Assembly: GCF_002086285.1 (NCBI RefSeq)
Contig: NZ_MVHU01000011.1
Location: 1-64,000, forward strand
DNA length: 64,000 bases
Direction: 5' to 3'
From: Mycolicibacter kumamotonensis
GTDB taxonomy: Bacteria; Actinomycetota; Actinomycetes; Mycobacteriales; Mycobacteriaceae
The translations under genes were made by a program, and so were the position numbers. Each line of letters starts with the position of its first letter. The stretch's first letter is position 1. Positions 35,835 to 48,917 of the stretch are shown one piece after another. Below the pieces are notes generated by a model. It saw only the letters and a list, made by a program, of their open reading frames with translations. It made no database searches and was not told the DNA's origin.

Positions 35835-37342
35835 GGGGTGGTGACGACGTGGCGGGTGCGGTCGTCCCGAACCGGAACGCCGTTGCGGCCGCTGAGATCC
35901 TGCGCGTAGATCCCGGCGGCGTAGGGCACGCCTCGGCCGTTGACGGCCAACTCGTCGCGGTCGATGTTGTCGATGGTGTCGCCCTTCTGGTGGTAGTTCG
36001 GGTCGAACGGCTCATCGGCGGCACCGCCCCACAGCTTGGCCTCCTCGGCCGACTTCTTCACCTCGGCACCGGAGAACAGCCCGCCGGACGGGATACCGGC
36101 CTGGGTGAACCCGTCGTAGTCGGAGCGACCGTCGAACGAGGTGTCGCGCGCTTCCTTGCCGGCGGACTTCAGGTAGGCCACCAGGGTGCGCTCGATGCCG
36201 GCCGAGCCTTCCGGCACCACCGGCTGTCCGCGTTTGTCGGGGTCCAGGGACTGGTCGCCGTCATAGGTGAAGTAGCCCGGGTTGGGCGAGCCGAGCATGT
36301 CGAAGTTCAGATACAGCGCGATGTTCTTGAGCTGCTCGACGTCGAGCGACTCGATGTACTTCCTCGATCCGATCAGGCCGAGTTCTTCGGCGCCCCAGAA
36401 CCCGAACCGCACCGCATTCTGCACATCAGGCGAATCACCTAATTGCAGAGCGGTTTCCAGCACCGCGGCTACCCCGGAGCCGTTGTCGTTGATGCCGGGC
36501 CCCTCGGGGACGCTGTCCAGGTGGGCGCCGAGCATCACCACGTTCTCGGTCGAACCGGTCTTGGTCTGGGCGATCACGTTGCGCGCCGGGATCTCATCGG
36601 TGTGCGCATCGAGTTTGACGGTCATGGTGCCGTGCCCGCCGCGCAGCATCGCGCCGTCGGCCTTGGTCACACTCACCACCGGGATCTTGACTTGGGTGGC
36701 CTCGCCCAGCGTGCCGCCCATCTTCTCCTCGTCGATGCTGTCGGCGATCACCAGTGCCACCGCACCCTTGTCGACGGCGATGGCCATCTTCTCCTTGAAC
36801 GGGCAGGTTCCGCGGTCGACCAGCACCACGGCGCCGGAGACCGTCAGCCCGTCGTAGTCCTCTGCGCTGCAGCCGGGGCTGTCGTCGGCCGGCGCGACGA
36901 CCAGCGGCCCGGTAACGCCGTCGGGCGGAGTTCCGAGACTGTACTGCAGCGCGCGAGCCTCCACGGTCTTGTCACCGAGTTGCACCGAGCCCTTTTCAGC
37001 CTTGAACACCCGGGCGATGAATTCGGGGGTCTGGACATCGAAACCGTGCTCGCGCAACGTGTTGGCCACGTAGTCGACGCTGGCGTCATACCCCGGGGTG
37101 CCGACGGCGCGGGTGTCGTTGTTGGCGTTGGCGATGTCCTGCAGCTTCTGCAGGTGCGCCATCATCGCGTCGATGGTGACCTTGTCGCTCAAGGTGTTCG
37201 CGAACTCCGCCGCCGCCGCGGCGTCCGGTGCCTTCTCAACGGTGCTGCGCGGCGCGCTGCTGCAACCACCGGTGAACAGCGCACCGAGCACCACGGCACC
37301 AAGGACGGGCATCAGCTTCTTCTGGTAATCCACCGCGTCCAC
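35831..37342 (-). CDS. lpqL: lipoprotein aminopeptidase LpqL
   Basis: A protein of about 503 residues, lipobox FTGGC after a short basic n-region. A PA domain (GAVVLVDRGTCPFKEK) lies inside an M28 zinc aminopeptidase: GAHLDSVPEGPG, NDNGSGVAA, FWGAEELGLIG with both Glu residues, NFDMLGSPNP and FDPNYHQKGDT. It is close to M. tuberculosis LpqL throughout. The start is uncertain: GTG at 37342 or 37333 keeps the basic n-region, while an ATG at 37312 would remove it. It trims peptides outside the membrane by family inference. Confidence 0.9.
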   Translation of the reverse strand: MDAVDYQKKLMPVLGAVVLGALFTGGCSSAPRSTVEKAPDAAAAAEFANTLSDKVTIDAMMAHLQKLQDIANANNDTRAVGTPGYDASVDYVANTLREHGFDVQTPEFIARVFKAEKGSVQLGDKTVEARALQYSLGTPPDGVTGPLVVAPADDSPGCSAEDYDGLTVSGAVVLVDRGTCPFKEKMAIAVDKGAVALVIADSIDEEKMGGTLGEATQVKIPVVSVTKADGAMLRGGHGTMTVKLDAHTDEIPARNVIAQTKTGSTENVVMLGAHLDSVPEGPGINDNGSGVAAVLETALQLGDSPDVQNAVRFGFWGAEELGLIGSRKYIESLDVEQLKNIALYLNFDMLGSPNPGYFTYDGDQSLDPDKRGQPVVPEGSAGIERTLVAYLKSAGKEARDTSFDGRSDYDGFTQAGIPSGGLFSGAEVKKSAEEAKLWGGAADEPFDPNYHQKGDTIDNIDRDELAVNGRGVPYAAGIYAQDLSGRNGVPVRDDRTRHVVTTP

Positions 37343-37410
37343 GTTAGTGGGTGGGCGGCGCGACGCGCGCCAGGCACGGCTGGGTGCCGCCGCTGATTGC
37401 ACCGAATGCA

Positions 37411-37443
37411 GCAGCCCCGCACGGCCATGCCGTGCGGGGCTGC
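37411..37443 (-). terminator. perfect 15-bp hairpin between PGRS-like gene and lpqL
   Basis: GCAGCCCCGCACGGC and its exact inverse, with a 3-nt loop. It lies 14 nt beyond the stop of the small PGRS-like gene and before the lpqL start, so it should insulate the two minus-strand genes. There is no U-tract. Confidence 0.6.
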
Positions 37444-37456
37444 CTGCTGCGATTCC

Positions 37457-38014
37457 TTAAGGAGCGGGCTGGGCGCCGGCACCACCGGCACCGCCGTCGC
37501 CGATCCCGCCGGCGTGCCCGCCGTTGCCACCGGCCACGCCTTCGATGGTCGACGTCCAGCCGTCACCACCGTCGCCGAACCACAGGCCGCCGTTGCCGCC
37601 GTCGGGGTCGGCCTCGGTGCCGTCGACACCGTTGCAGATCATGCCGCAGAAGCCCTCGGTGAATGGGGCGGTCAACTGGTTGATCACATTGTTGACCTGC
37701 GAACCGAAGTCAGAGTCGATCCAGCTCTGCAGCGCCGCGTGCAGCGGCGTGTAGAAGGCGGTCTCCCACATCTGTGCCATGCCGGTGGCATCGGCCGACC
37801 CCGCCAGGTCCCAACCGGACGAGGTGAAAAGGCTGTCGAAGTCTCCGGACAGGTTGCCCCACGCGGCCGGATCGAACAGATCGGTCAACAGGTCCTCGAA
37901 GTCGGCACTGGCGACCGGCGCGGTCGCCATCGGCGCCAACCCGAACGCCAAGAACGCCGCCACGGACGCGGCAGCACCCACCGCACGATCCCGCCGAGCC
38001 GGGCGCCCCGTCAC
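37457..38014 (-). CDS. short PGRS-like secreted protein lacking a PE domain
   Basis: A 185-residue precursor with an Arg-rich n-region and an Ala/Phe/Leu core, then [20 protein letters not shown]. The two-Cys [19 protein letters not shown] and a very short Gly-rich tail follow. It is the compact member of the family seen at 1-748 and 38244-39515 and keeps the whole conserved N-terminal domain but almost no PGRS repeat. The GTG at 38014 is the only in-frame start after an upstream stop codon. It is divergent from its large paralogue. Function unknown. Confidence 0.8.
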   Translation of the reverse strand: MTGRPARRDRAVGAAASVAAFLAFGLAPMATAPVASADFEDLLTDLFDPAAWGNLSGDFDSLFTSSGWDLAGSADATGMAQMWETAFYTPLHAALQSWIDSDFGSQVNNVINQLTAPFTEGFCGMICNGVDGTEADPDGGNGGLWFGDGGDGWTSTIEGVAGGNGGHAGGIGDGGAGGAGAQPAP

Positions 38015-38243
38015 ACCATTGGACTAACCATCCCCGCGTCCTCCCCGATCGCCCCCAGCACCACAACACGTCGTTTACTGTGCCCTTAGGAAAGGCACGG
38101 TATCTGACACTGGGTAACTGTCTACCGACAGTGCAATAAGAACGCAGAATTCAGACGAATAGTCTGTTTTGGCGGATCCGGGGCGGCGGAGACACTGGCT
38201 GACCTGGGCTATCGTTGTCCAGTAGTCGAGGAAGGTCCACCCA

Positions 38244-39515
38244 ATGACACAAGTTCGTGGCACTGCGCGACAGCGCCGCTTCCGGGCACGTCACGCACTG
38301 CTGAAAACTGGCCAACCCCTGCTGGCCATCCTCACAGCCACCGCGTTGGGAATGTTGGCCCCCACCCCGGCTGCCGACGCTGACTTCGAGGACCTGTTGA
38401 CCGATCTGTTCGATCCGGCCGCGTGGGGCAACCTGTCCGGCGACTTCGACAGCCTGTTCGGCTCACCGGGTTGGGACCTCTCCGGGGACGCGCTGATCGG
38501 GTCGGCCGCCGGCAGCGGTGTCGCGTTCGACTTCTACACGCCGCTGCACGCGGCCCTGCAGAACTGGATCACCTCCGACTTCGGTGAACAGGTCCTCACC
38601 CCGCTCAACCAGATGTTCGCCCCGCTCTACCCCGATGCGTGCGGGCTGATCTGCAACGGAGCCGACGGCACCGAGGCCGACCCCGACGGCGGCAACGGCG
38701 GCGTCTTGTTCGGCGACGGCGGCGACGGCTGGACCTCCACCGTGGCAGGCGTGGCCGGTGGCGACGGCGGCAGCGCCGGCATGTTCGGCGACGGCGGTGA
38801 CGGTGGCGACGGCGCGGCGGGAATCGACGGCGGCGCGGGCGGCCACGGGGGCGCCGGCGGCGCCGGCGGGTCGTTGTACGGCAACGGTGGCGCGGGCGGC
38901 GACGGGGGCAACGGCTCGGCCGCAGCGGAGGGTTCGTTGATCGGCGGGGCCGGCGGCGCAGGCGGAGCCGGCGGCGACGGTGGCCAACTGTTCGGCGGCG
39001 GCGGCCACGGGGGCCACGGCGGCGACGGCGGTGCGGCCACCGGAACCGGTAGCACCGGCGGTGCCGGTGGCGACGGCGGCAACGGCGGTCGAGTCGGCGG
39101 CAGCGGCGACCCGGCCGGTGGCGGTCACGGCGGGACCGGCGGCGACGGCGGGGCGGCCACCGGAACCGCCAGCACCGGCGGTGCCGGTGGCGATGGCGGC
39201 AAGGGCGGCGGCGGCACCAGCATCGTTCTCGGGGTTCTCGGCGGCAACGGCGGTACCGGCGGCGACGGCGGGGCCGGTGGCGCCGCTGCCGGCATCGGTG
39301 GCATCGGCGGGACCGGCGGCCACGGCGGGGGCGGTGGCCCCGGCGTGGGCTTCGGGGGCGACGGCGGCGCGGGCGGTAACGGCGGCGACGGTGGGGCCGG
39401 CAGCGACGGGGCAACCGGCGGCCTCGGCGGCCCGGCCGGCAACGCCGGACCCGGCACCGTCCACGGCAGCCCGGGCACTCCCGGCCAACCGGGCGCACCC
39501 GGCGTCACGTCTTAA
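38244..39515 (+). CDS. large PGRS-like secreted protein lacking a PE domain
   Basis: A 423-residue precursor with a good ribosome site (AGGAAGG). The basic signal peptide ends near AADADF. The conserved domain ([46 protein letters not shown]) covers about residues 47-160. From there to the C-terminus the protein is almost entirely Gly-Gly-X repeats with Asp, Asn, Ala and Thr, as in PGRS domains. It shares its last bases (TTAA) with the stop of the convergent SGNH hydrolase. Probably cell-surface or secreted; function unknown. Confidence 0.85.
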   Translation: MTQVRGTARQRRFRARHALLKTGQPLLAILTATALGMLAPTPAADADFEDLLTDLFDPAAWGNLSGDFDSLFGSPGWDLSGDALIGSAAGSGVAFDFYTPLHAALQNWITSDFGEQVLTPLNQMFAPLYPDACGLICNGADGTEADPDGGNGGVLFGDGGDGWTSTVAGVAGGDGGSAGMFGDGGDGGDGAAGIDGGAGGHGGAGGAGGSLYGNGGAGGDGGNGSAAAEGSLIGGAGGAGGAGGDGGQLFGGGGHGGHGGDGGAATGTGSTGGAGGDGGNGGRVGGSGDPAGGGHGGTGGDGGAATGTASTGGAGGDGGKGGGGTSIVLGVLGGNGGTGGDGGAGGAAAGIGGIGGTGGHGGGGGPGVGFGGDGGAGGNGGDGGAGSDGATGGLGGPAGNAGPGTVHGSPGTPGQPGAPGVTS

Positions 39516-40285
39516 TCGGCGGGCGGGATCCCCGGCCCGGCCAGTCGTGCCGTCACCATGTCGGCCACCGCGGCCATTCCGGCGGCATTGGGGTGAAACG
39601 GCCATGGCCGCCACGGCAGCGGCAGGCCCGCACCCACCGTCCACGGCTGCGCCGACCACGGGTGGTGCTCGCGGCTGGCCTGCCCGGCGCGCACGATCTC
39701 GGCGCCGGTGGCGGCCGCGGCGGTGGCGGTGTGCCGCTCCAATTCGTCGGCGACGTGGCGGGCCAGCTCGACAACGTGCTCGGGCAGCCCGCCCGCCCGG
39801 ATCCCGGCCGGTGGCAACAGGGTCAGGTAGTCGACGAAGATCACCCGAGCGCGGGGGGCCCGTTGTCTGACCGCGGTGCCGACCGCGCGCAGCGCGCCTT
39901 GCACCTCGTCGAGCGCCTGCTGGCGCTTGTCGCGATCCAGCAGCGCACCGATCGTCGGCAACAATCGCGTCACCCTCGGCAGCGTGGCAGCCATGAGCAG
40001 CGGCACGTAGCCGACGTCGTTGCCGCCGATCGTGATGGTCACCAGGGTCTCCGAGCCGTCGAGCGCCTCGATCTGCGGCGTCGCGCCGTGCTGGCGTTCG
40101 GTCAGCAGGTGGGCTGTCGTCGCGCCGGAGAACGTGACGTCGACGAGCTCGAAGTTCAGCGCGTTCGCGACCAGGTGGGGGTAGTTGCGGGTCGACCGTC
40201 GCGCCGCCCGCGGTGCAGCGGCGACGCCGGGCCGGATTCCGGGGCCCGCCGCCATGGAACTACCCAGGGCGACATAGCGATTCAT
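39512..40285 (-). CDS. SGNH/GDSL-family hydrolase
   Basis: A 257-residue serine esterase-like protein. Block I contains [13 protein letters not shown] with the nucleophile Ser, then the oxyanion GGNDVG, and the last block FHPNAAG with catalytic His two residues after the place of Asp in the DxxH motif (here PWPFH, so the Asp is not obvious). No signal peptide is visible. The ATG at 40285 is chosen over an upstream start. It is probably an esterase or lipase; the substrate is unknown. Confidence 0.82.
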   Translation of the reverse strand: MNRYVALGSSMAAGPGIRPGVAAAPRAARRSTRNYPHLVANALNFELVDVTFSGATTAHLLTERQHGATPQIEALDGSETLVTITIGGNDVGYVPLLMAATLPRVTRLLPTIGALLDRDKRQQALDEVQGALRAVGTAVRQRAPRARVIFVDYLTLLPPAGIRAGGLPEHVVELARHVADELERHTATAAAATGAEIVRAGQASREHHPWSAQPWTVGAGLPLPWRPWPFHPNAAGMAAVADMVTARLAGPGIPPAD

Positions 40286-40382
40286 TGCCGGTTTCGAGCG
40301 TGCGCAGTTGTACGAATGTTCGCGGCGTGTCGGGGACAAACACGCACGCTCGCGCGGGTGACGCGGGAGGGGGATGCGGGCG

Positions 40383-41333
<951 letters not shown>

Positions 41334-41334
<1 letters not shown>

Positions 41335-42344
41335 CACCGCACTCCAACCGGAAGTAGTTCGGACACAACCTGTTCAGCGGTCCATGGTGCCAGCAGGAAG
41401 CCGTTGCGGCCGTGGCCGGCGGCGACGTAGGTCCGTTCGTCGAGCCGATGCACCAGCGGCAGGTTGTCCGGTGTCATCGGCCGCAGCCCGGCCCCGCATT
41501 CGGCCAGCTCGTACTCGCCCAGCGCCGGCACCAGGGTGCAGGCGTCATCGAGCAGGTCGCGCACCCCGGAGACCACCGGGGCGGTGTCGCGGCCGTGCTC
41601 GTACTGGGTGGCCCCCACCACCACGCCGTCGGGGCGCGGCACCAGATAGACCTGCCGGCCGTGCACCCGGGCCCGGATCACCCGCTGTGGCGCGGGCAGG
41701 CAGCCTTTGCGCCAGCGCAACCGCAGCACTTCGCCCTTGACCGGCCGGATCGCCAAGCCGGGCCACAGCGCCGGGGCGTCGATGCCGTTGGCGATCACCA
41801 CCGCATCGGCGCTCACCTCGGCGAGATCATGCACGGGCCCGGCCCACGCCACCCCGAGTTCCTCGCAGGCGGCCACCAGGGCGGTGACCACCGCGCGGTT
41901 GTCGACCGCCAGCTCGGTGGGGGCCCGAAAACCGTGGCGGATCCCGGCGGCCAGCAGCGGTTCGACGTCGCGGGCCGCCGACTCCCAGACGACCGGGTGG
42001 CCCTGCGCCGAGAGCCAGTCGGCAACGGTCCGCAGGTCGGCGACGTCGGCCCGGTCGGCGGCCACCACCAGGGATTCGCGCGCCGTGACGACCTCGGCCG
42101 GCAGTCCTTCGAGGAAATCGCGCCACAGCTCCAGTGACCGCAGGCCCAGCCGAAGCTGCTGGTCTTCGCCCGGCCAGCCCTCGCTGTGCGGGGCCAACAT
42201 GCCGCCGGCCACCCAGGAAGCGCCGAACTCAGCGGTGCGGTGGACGCACACCGCCCACCCGGCCCGGGCGGCCTGCCGCGCCACCGAAAGCCCGATGACG
42301 CCGCCGCCGATCACGGCCAGTGACCCGAGCGAGGGTCCGGGCAT
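41334..42344 (-). CDS. thiO: glycine oxidase ThiO
   Basis: A 336-residue FAD-dependent amine oxidase that makes dehydroglycine from glycine for thiazole formation. The FAD motif is VIGGGVIGLSVA near the N-terminus, and the C-terminus has RPMTPDNLPLVHRLDERTYVAAGHGRNGF. The ATG at 42344 has GGAAGGGAG upstream. No TPP aptamer is visible before it. It is divergent from thiE across 57 bp. Confidence 0.95.
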
Positions 42345-42401
42345 GTGCTGCTCCCTTCCACCCGCGTGTCAACTCACCAAGCTAGCCGCTAGCGTCGCGG
42401 T

Positions 42402-43079
42402 GTGCACAAACGCTCCGACCGACTCGCCCGTCTCGATCAAGCCCGGCTCTACCTGTGCACCGACGCCCGCCGCGAGCGTGGCGACCTGGCCGCGTTCGCC
42501 GACGCCGCACTGGCAGGCGGGGTGGACATCATCCAGCTGCGCGACAAGGGTTCCCCCGGCGAGCAGCGGTTCGGCCCGCTGGAGGCCCGCGACGAGCTGG
42601 CGGCGTTGCAGGTCCTGGCCGACGCCGCTGACCGCCACGGCGCACTGCTGGCGGTCAACGACCGCGCCGACATCGCCCGCGCCGCCGGCGCCGATGTGCT
42701 GCATCTGGGCCAAGACGACCTGCCACTGCCGGTGGCACGCGAGGTCGTCGGCCCCGAGGTGCTGATCGGCCGGTCCACCCACGACCGCGACCAGGTCGGC
42801 GCCGCACTGGCCGAACCGGTCGACTACTTCTGCGTCGGGCCGTGCTGGCCCACCCCGACCAAGCCGGGCCGGGAAGCCCCGGGAGTGGAGCTGCTGCGGT
42901 TCGCCGCCGAAACAGGCGACACCAAGCCGTGGTTCGCCATCGGCGGGATCGACGCCGACCGGCTGCCGCAGGTGCTGGGAGCCGGGGCCGACCGGGTGGT
43001 GGTGGTGCGGGCGATCACCGCCGCCGAGGATCCGCGGGCAGCAGCAGAAGCACTGCGTGCGGGGCTCGCGCCGGGGTGA
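42402..43079 (+). CDS. thiE: thiamine-phosphate synthase
   Basis: A 225-residue TIM-barrel enzyme that joins HMP-PP and thiazole phosphate. Family segments are [36 protein letters not shown] and [12 protein letters not shown], with [10 protein letters not shown] binding phosphate. The start is GTG. It lies on its own on the plus strand, divergent from thiOSG, in the same arrangement as in M. tuberculosis. Confidence 0.96.
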   Translation: MHKRSDRLARLDQARLYLCTDARRERGDLAAFADAALAGGVDIIQLRDKGSPGEQRFGPLEARDELAALQVLADAADRHGALLAVNDRADIARAAGADVLHLGQDDLPLPVAREVVGPEVLIGRSTHDRDQVGAALAEPVDYFCVGPCWPTPTKPGREAPGVELLRFAAETGDTKPWFAIGGIDADRLPQVLGAGADRVVVVRAITAAEDPRAAAEALRAGLAPG

Positions 43080-43091
43080 TCGGGCTGTCGC

Positions 43092-43151
43092 GTCGACTGT
43101 GCGTTTTCGTCGGCAAATCGCCGACTTTTCGTCGCAGACCGCACACTCGAC
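43092..43151. repeat. inverted-repeat element between thiE and mutT3
   Basis: Outer arms GTCGACTGTGCG and CGCACACTCGAC pair at 11 of 12 positions around a 36-nt centre that contains a second stem (GTCGGC and GCCGAC). The arm ends resemble those of the 64-bp palindromes at 48406 and 51694 (TCGAATGTGCG and CGCACACTCG). It lies between convergent genes and may act as a terminator. Confidence 0.5.
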
Positions 43152-43161
43152 GTGTGTCGCC

Positions 43162-43635
43162 TCAGCCCGGTAGCCGCAGCCCGCGCAGCGACTCCCAGCT
43201 GGCGGCGAAACCGGGATGCAACGGCAGCGCGGCCACGTCATGCTCGGGGACCCAGCGCAGCTCGGTGCTCTCCCGGTTGGGCACCACCGGCAGCAGCTCG
43301 TCCGCGTCGGCAACCACCGTGGTGTACGTCCAGCTGGTGCCGCTGGCCGACGCGGTGACCACGGCCGCGCGCACCACGATGCGGTCGGCGGGCAGGCCGG
43401 CCTCTTCCTGCGCCTCGCGGATCGCGGCCTGCTCGGCGGTCTCGTGACTGTCGCGGGCCCCGCCGGGCAACGCCCAGGTGCCGCCCTGATGACTCCACCA
43501 GGCGCGGTGTTGCAGCAGCACGGTGCGGATGCCGTCGGGCCGGGGGGCCCGCAGCAGCAGGCCCGCCGCGCCGTGCCGGCCCCAGAAGCGGACACCGGTG
43601 TCGGAAAACGCCCACCCATCGCCGTCACCACGCAC
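43162..43635 (-). CDS. mutT3: Nudix hydrolase MutT3-like
   Basis: A 157-residue Nudix protein (from the GTG at 43635; a TTG at 43659 is also in frame). The Nudix box is complete: GGARDSHETAEQAAIREAQEEAGL in register Gx5Ex7REUxEExGU. It corresponds to Rv0413 (MutT3) by context and by the segments RGDGDGW and LLLRAPRPDG, but is shorter because it lacks the C-terminal extension of the M. tuberculosis protein. It may act on oxidised nucleotides; this is not proven from sequence. Confidence 0.88.
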   Translation of the reverse strand: MRGDGDGWAFSDTGVRFWGRHGAAGLLLRAPRPDGIRTVLLQHRAWWSHQGGTWALPGGARDSHETAEQAAIREAQEEAGLPADRIVVRAAVVTASASGTSWTYTTVVADADELLPVVPNRESTELRWVPEHDVAALPLHPGFAASWESLRGLRLPG

Positions 43636-43792
43636 GCCTGGAAGCGTATAGGCAGACAATGTCTCGGTTGTGGTTAGATCGCGCGACTATTTCGGCAACA
43701 TCCCCCGCACAGGTCGGCGCGGACGACACCTGCGCTCTTAGAATCCCTTTATGATCGTTAGTGACGCGACCAGGGATGGAGTCTGAACAGAC

Positions 43793-45108
43793 GTGACCGT
43801 TGAGTTGGCGCATCCGTCAACCGAGCCGGCGGGGTTACGGTCGCCGACCGAATCGGCCCGACCCCGCTGGTGGTTCTTCACCACCACCCCCGGAAAAATC
43901 CTGGCCATCGGCCTGATCCTGGCCGCACTCGGCGGCATCAGCGCGTTCGCCACCGCCACCACGATCAACAATCGGCAGAACACCCTGACCACCGTGCTCG
44001 ACCACACCGAGCCGCTGGCGTACGCCGCCGGCCAGCTCTACACCACCCTGTCGGTCGCCGACGCCGCGGCGGCCACCGCCTTCATCGCCCAGGGCGAGCC
44101 GCGGGCGGTGCGGGAACGCTACGAGCAGGCCATCACCGCGGCCGCGGTGGCGGTGACCCGGGCCGCCGGCGGGCTCAGCGATGAGCCACTGCTGGCGCTG
44201 CTGGGACGAATCAACGCCGAACTGGCCGTCTACACCGGCCTGATCGAGACCGCCCGGACCAATAACCGATCGGGTGATCCGGTGGGCTCGTCGTACCTGT
44301 CGGAAGCCTCCGAACTGATGCAGCACACCATCCTGCCCGATGCCCAGCGGCTCTATCAGGCCACGTCGGCGACGGTCGACGTCCAGACCACGGCCTCGAC
44401 CCGGGTGCCGGCCCCGGTGATCCTGGTGGTGGCCACCACCGTGCTCTTCGGTGCGTTCGCGCATCGCTGGCTGGCCCGGCACACCCGGCGCCGGATCAAC
44501 CCCGGGCTGGTCACCGGCGGTCTGGCCATCCTGCTGATGGTGATCTGGGTCGGCACCGTGCTGGTGATCTCCACCGCGGGCAGCCGCACCGCCAAGGACA
44601 CCGCCGCCGAATCCCTGAAGGCGATCACCAACCTGGCGATCACCGCACAGCAGGCGCGCGCCGACGAGACCCTGTCGCTGATCCGGCGCGGCGACGAGGA
44701 GACCCGCAAGCAGACCTTCTATCAGCGCATCGACACCATGCAGGAGCAGTTGCACGGCTACCTTCAGCGCGGTGATGCCGTCGACAAGGCCGGCCTGGCC
44801 AACGCCGGGGAGCTGCTGGCCCGCTGGCGGCAGGCCAATGACCGGATGAACTCCTATATCGCCGTGGGCAATTACCGGGCTGCCACGCAGGTGGCGCTGG
44901 GCGGCAGCGGGGATGACTCCACGCCGGCGTTCGACCAGCTCGACGCGGCCTTGGACAAGGCGCTGCAGCACAGCCGCAACCAGCTGCGCAGCGATATCCT
45001 CAACGCCCGGCGGGTACTGTCGGTCGCTCCGGTCGGCGGCGCAGTGCTCAGCATGGGGGCCGCGATCGCGGTGGCGCTCGGCTTGTGGCCTCGACTGAAC
45101 GAGTACAA

Positions 45109-45112
<4 letters not shown>
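43793..45112 (+). CDS. glnX: membrane sensor protein GlnX (Rv0412c-like)
   Basis: A 439-residue membrane protein with a cytoplasmic N-terminus and TM1 at about residues 35-55. A long periplasmic helical domain follows, then two central spans at about residues 205-260, a second extracytoplasmic helical domain, and a final span before LWPRLNEYK. The length equals Rv0412c, named GlnX, which passes a signal from the lipoprotein GlnH to the kinase PknG. The three genes are here in one operon: glnH overlaps by ATGA and pknG by TGATG. The start is GTG. Confidence 0.9.
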
Positions 45113-48377
<3,265 letters not shown>

Positions 48378-48405
48378 CCGGCCGCCCCTGTCATCTGGCT
48401 ACCCG

Positions 48406-48469
48406 GCCGTCGAATGTGCGCTTTGGTACGCCGGTCTCGGCGTGTCGCGTACCAAACCGCACACTCGGC
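48406..48469. repeat. 64-bp palindromic repeat, copy 1
   Basis: Contains inverted arms GTGCGCTTTGGTACG and CGTACCAAACCGCAC (14 of 15 pair) around a GC-rich centre. It is 62/64 identical to the element at 51694-51757. It lies 28 nt after the pknG stop, where it may terminate transcription, and just upstream of the type VII operon. Confidence 0.8.
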
Positions 48470-48542
48470 GGTCGAGGGCCCTCGGCGATCAGCCCCCCAT
48501 ATCGTGAACTGACATCGTTGAAAATCCCACTACGCTCTTCTC

Positions 48543-48911
48543 ATGACCTCCCCCGCACCCCTGCAGGTCACCCCGGCCAGCTTGCGCGAGTTGGCACAGC
48601 GCTGCCAGGCGCTGGCGGCTCGGGTCGCGCCGATGCTGCCCGCTGTAACTGCATCGGGCTGGCAGGCCAGCGCGGCGGCGGCGAACACCGCCAACGCCGG
48701 CGGGAGTAGTGCCGCGACGGCAATGCGCGGCCGGATGACGGCGGCCTCGAACAAGCTCACGACGGCCGCTCACGATTACGAGGCGATGGACAACGACGGT
48801 GTCGCTGCCCTGGCCGCAGTCCCTCGCGGCGCAGCCGGCTTCACCCCGTTGGCCCCGCGCGGCTCGGGCGCCGACGGCGGTGCGGCTGCTGGGTTCGGCT
48901 TACCGAGGTAG
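48543..48911 (+). CDS. EspC-like (type VII secretion-associated) small protein
   Basis: A 122-residue protein with two helices around a turn at SGW (W40). Opening LQVTPASLRELAQRCQALA is typical of the EspC/ESX-associated family. Y79 and D83 in DYEAMD form a YxxxD type VII secretion signal at the end of the second helix. A flexible Gly/Ala tail follows. It is followed after 6 bp by a larger WXG-like protein, so the two are probably a secreted pair or heterodimer. No ESX structural genes are in the window. Confidence 0.75.
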   Translation: MTSPAPLQVTPASLRELAQRCQALAARVAPMLPAVTASGWQASAAAANTANAGGSSAATAMRGRMTAASNKLTTAAHDYEAMDNDGVAALAAVPRGAAGFTPLAPRGSGADGGAAAGFGLPR

Positions 48912-48917
48912 CCCGCG

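Noticed and set aside
38463..39659. Long minus-strand open frames under the large PGRS-like gene
   Set aside because: They are mirror images of the Gly-rich repeats (Ala/Pro/Arg-rich low complexity); the plus-strand frame has a signal peptide, a ribosome site and homologous neighbours.
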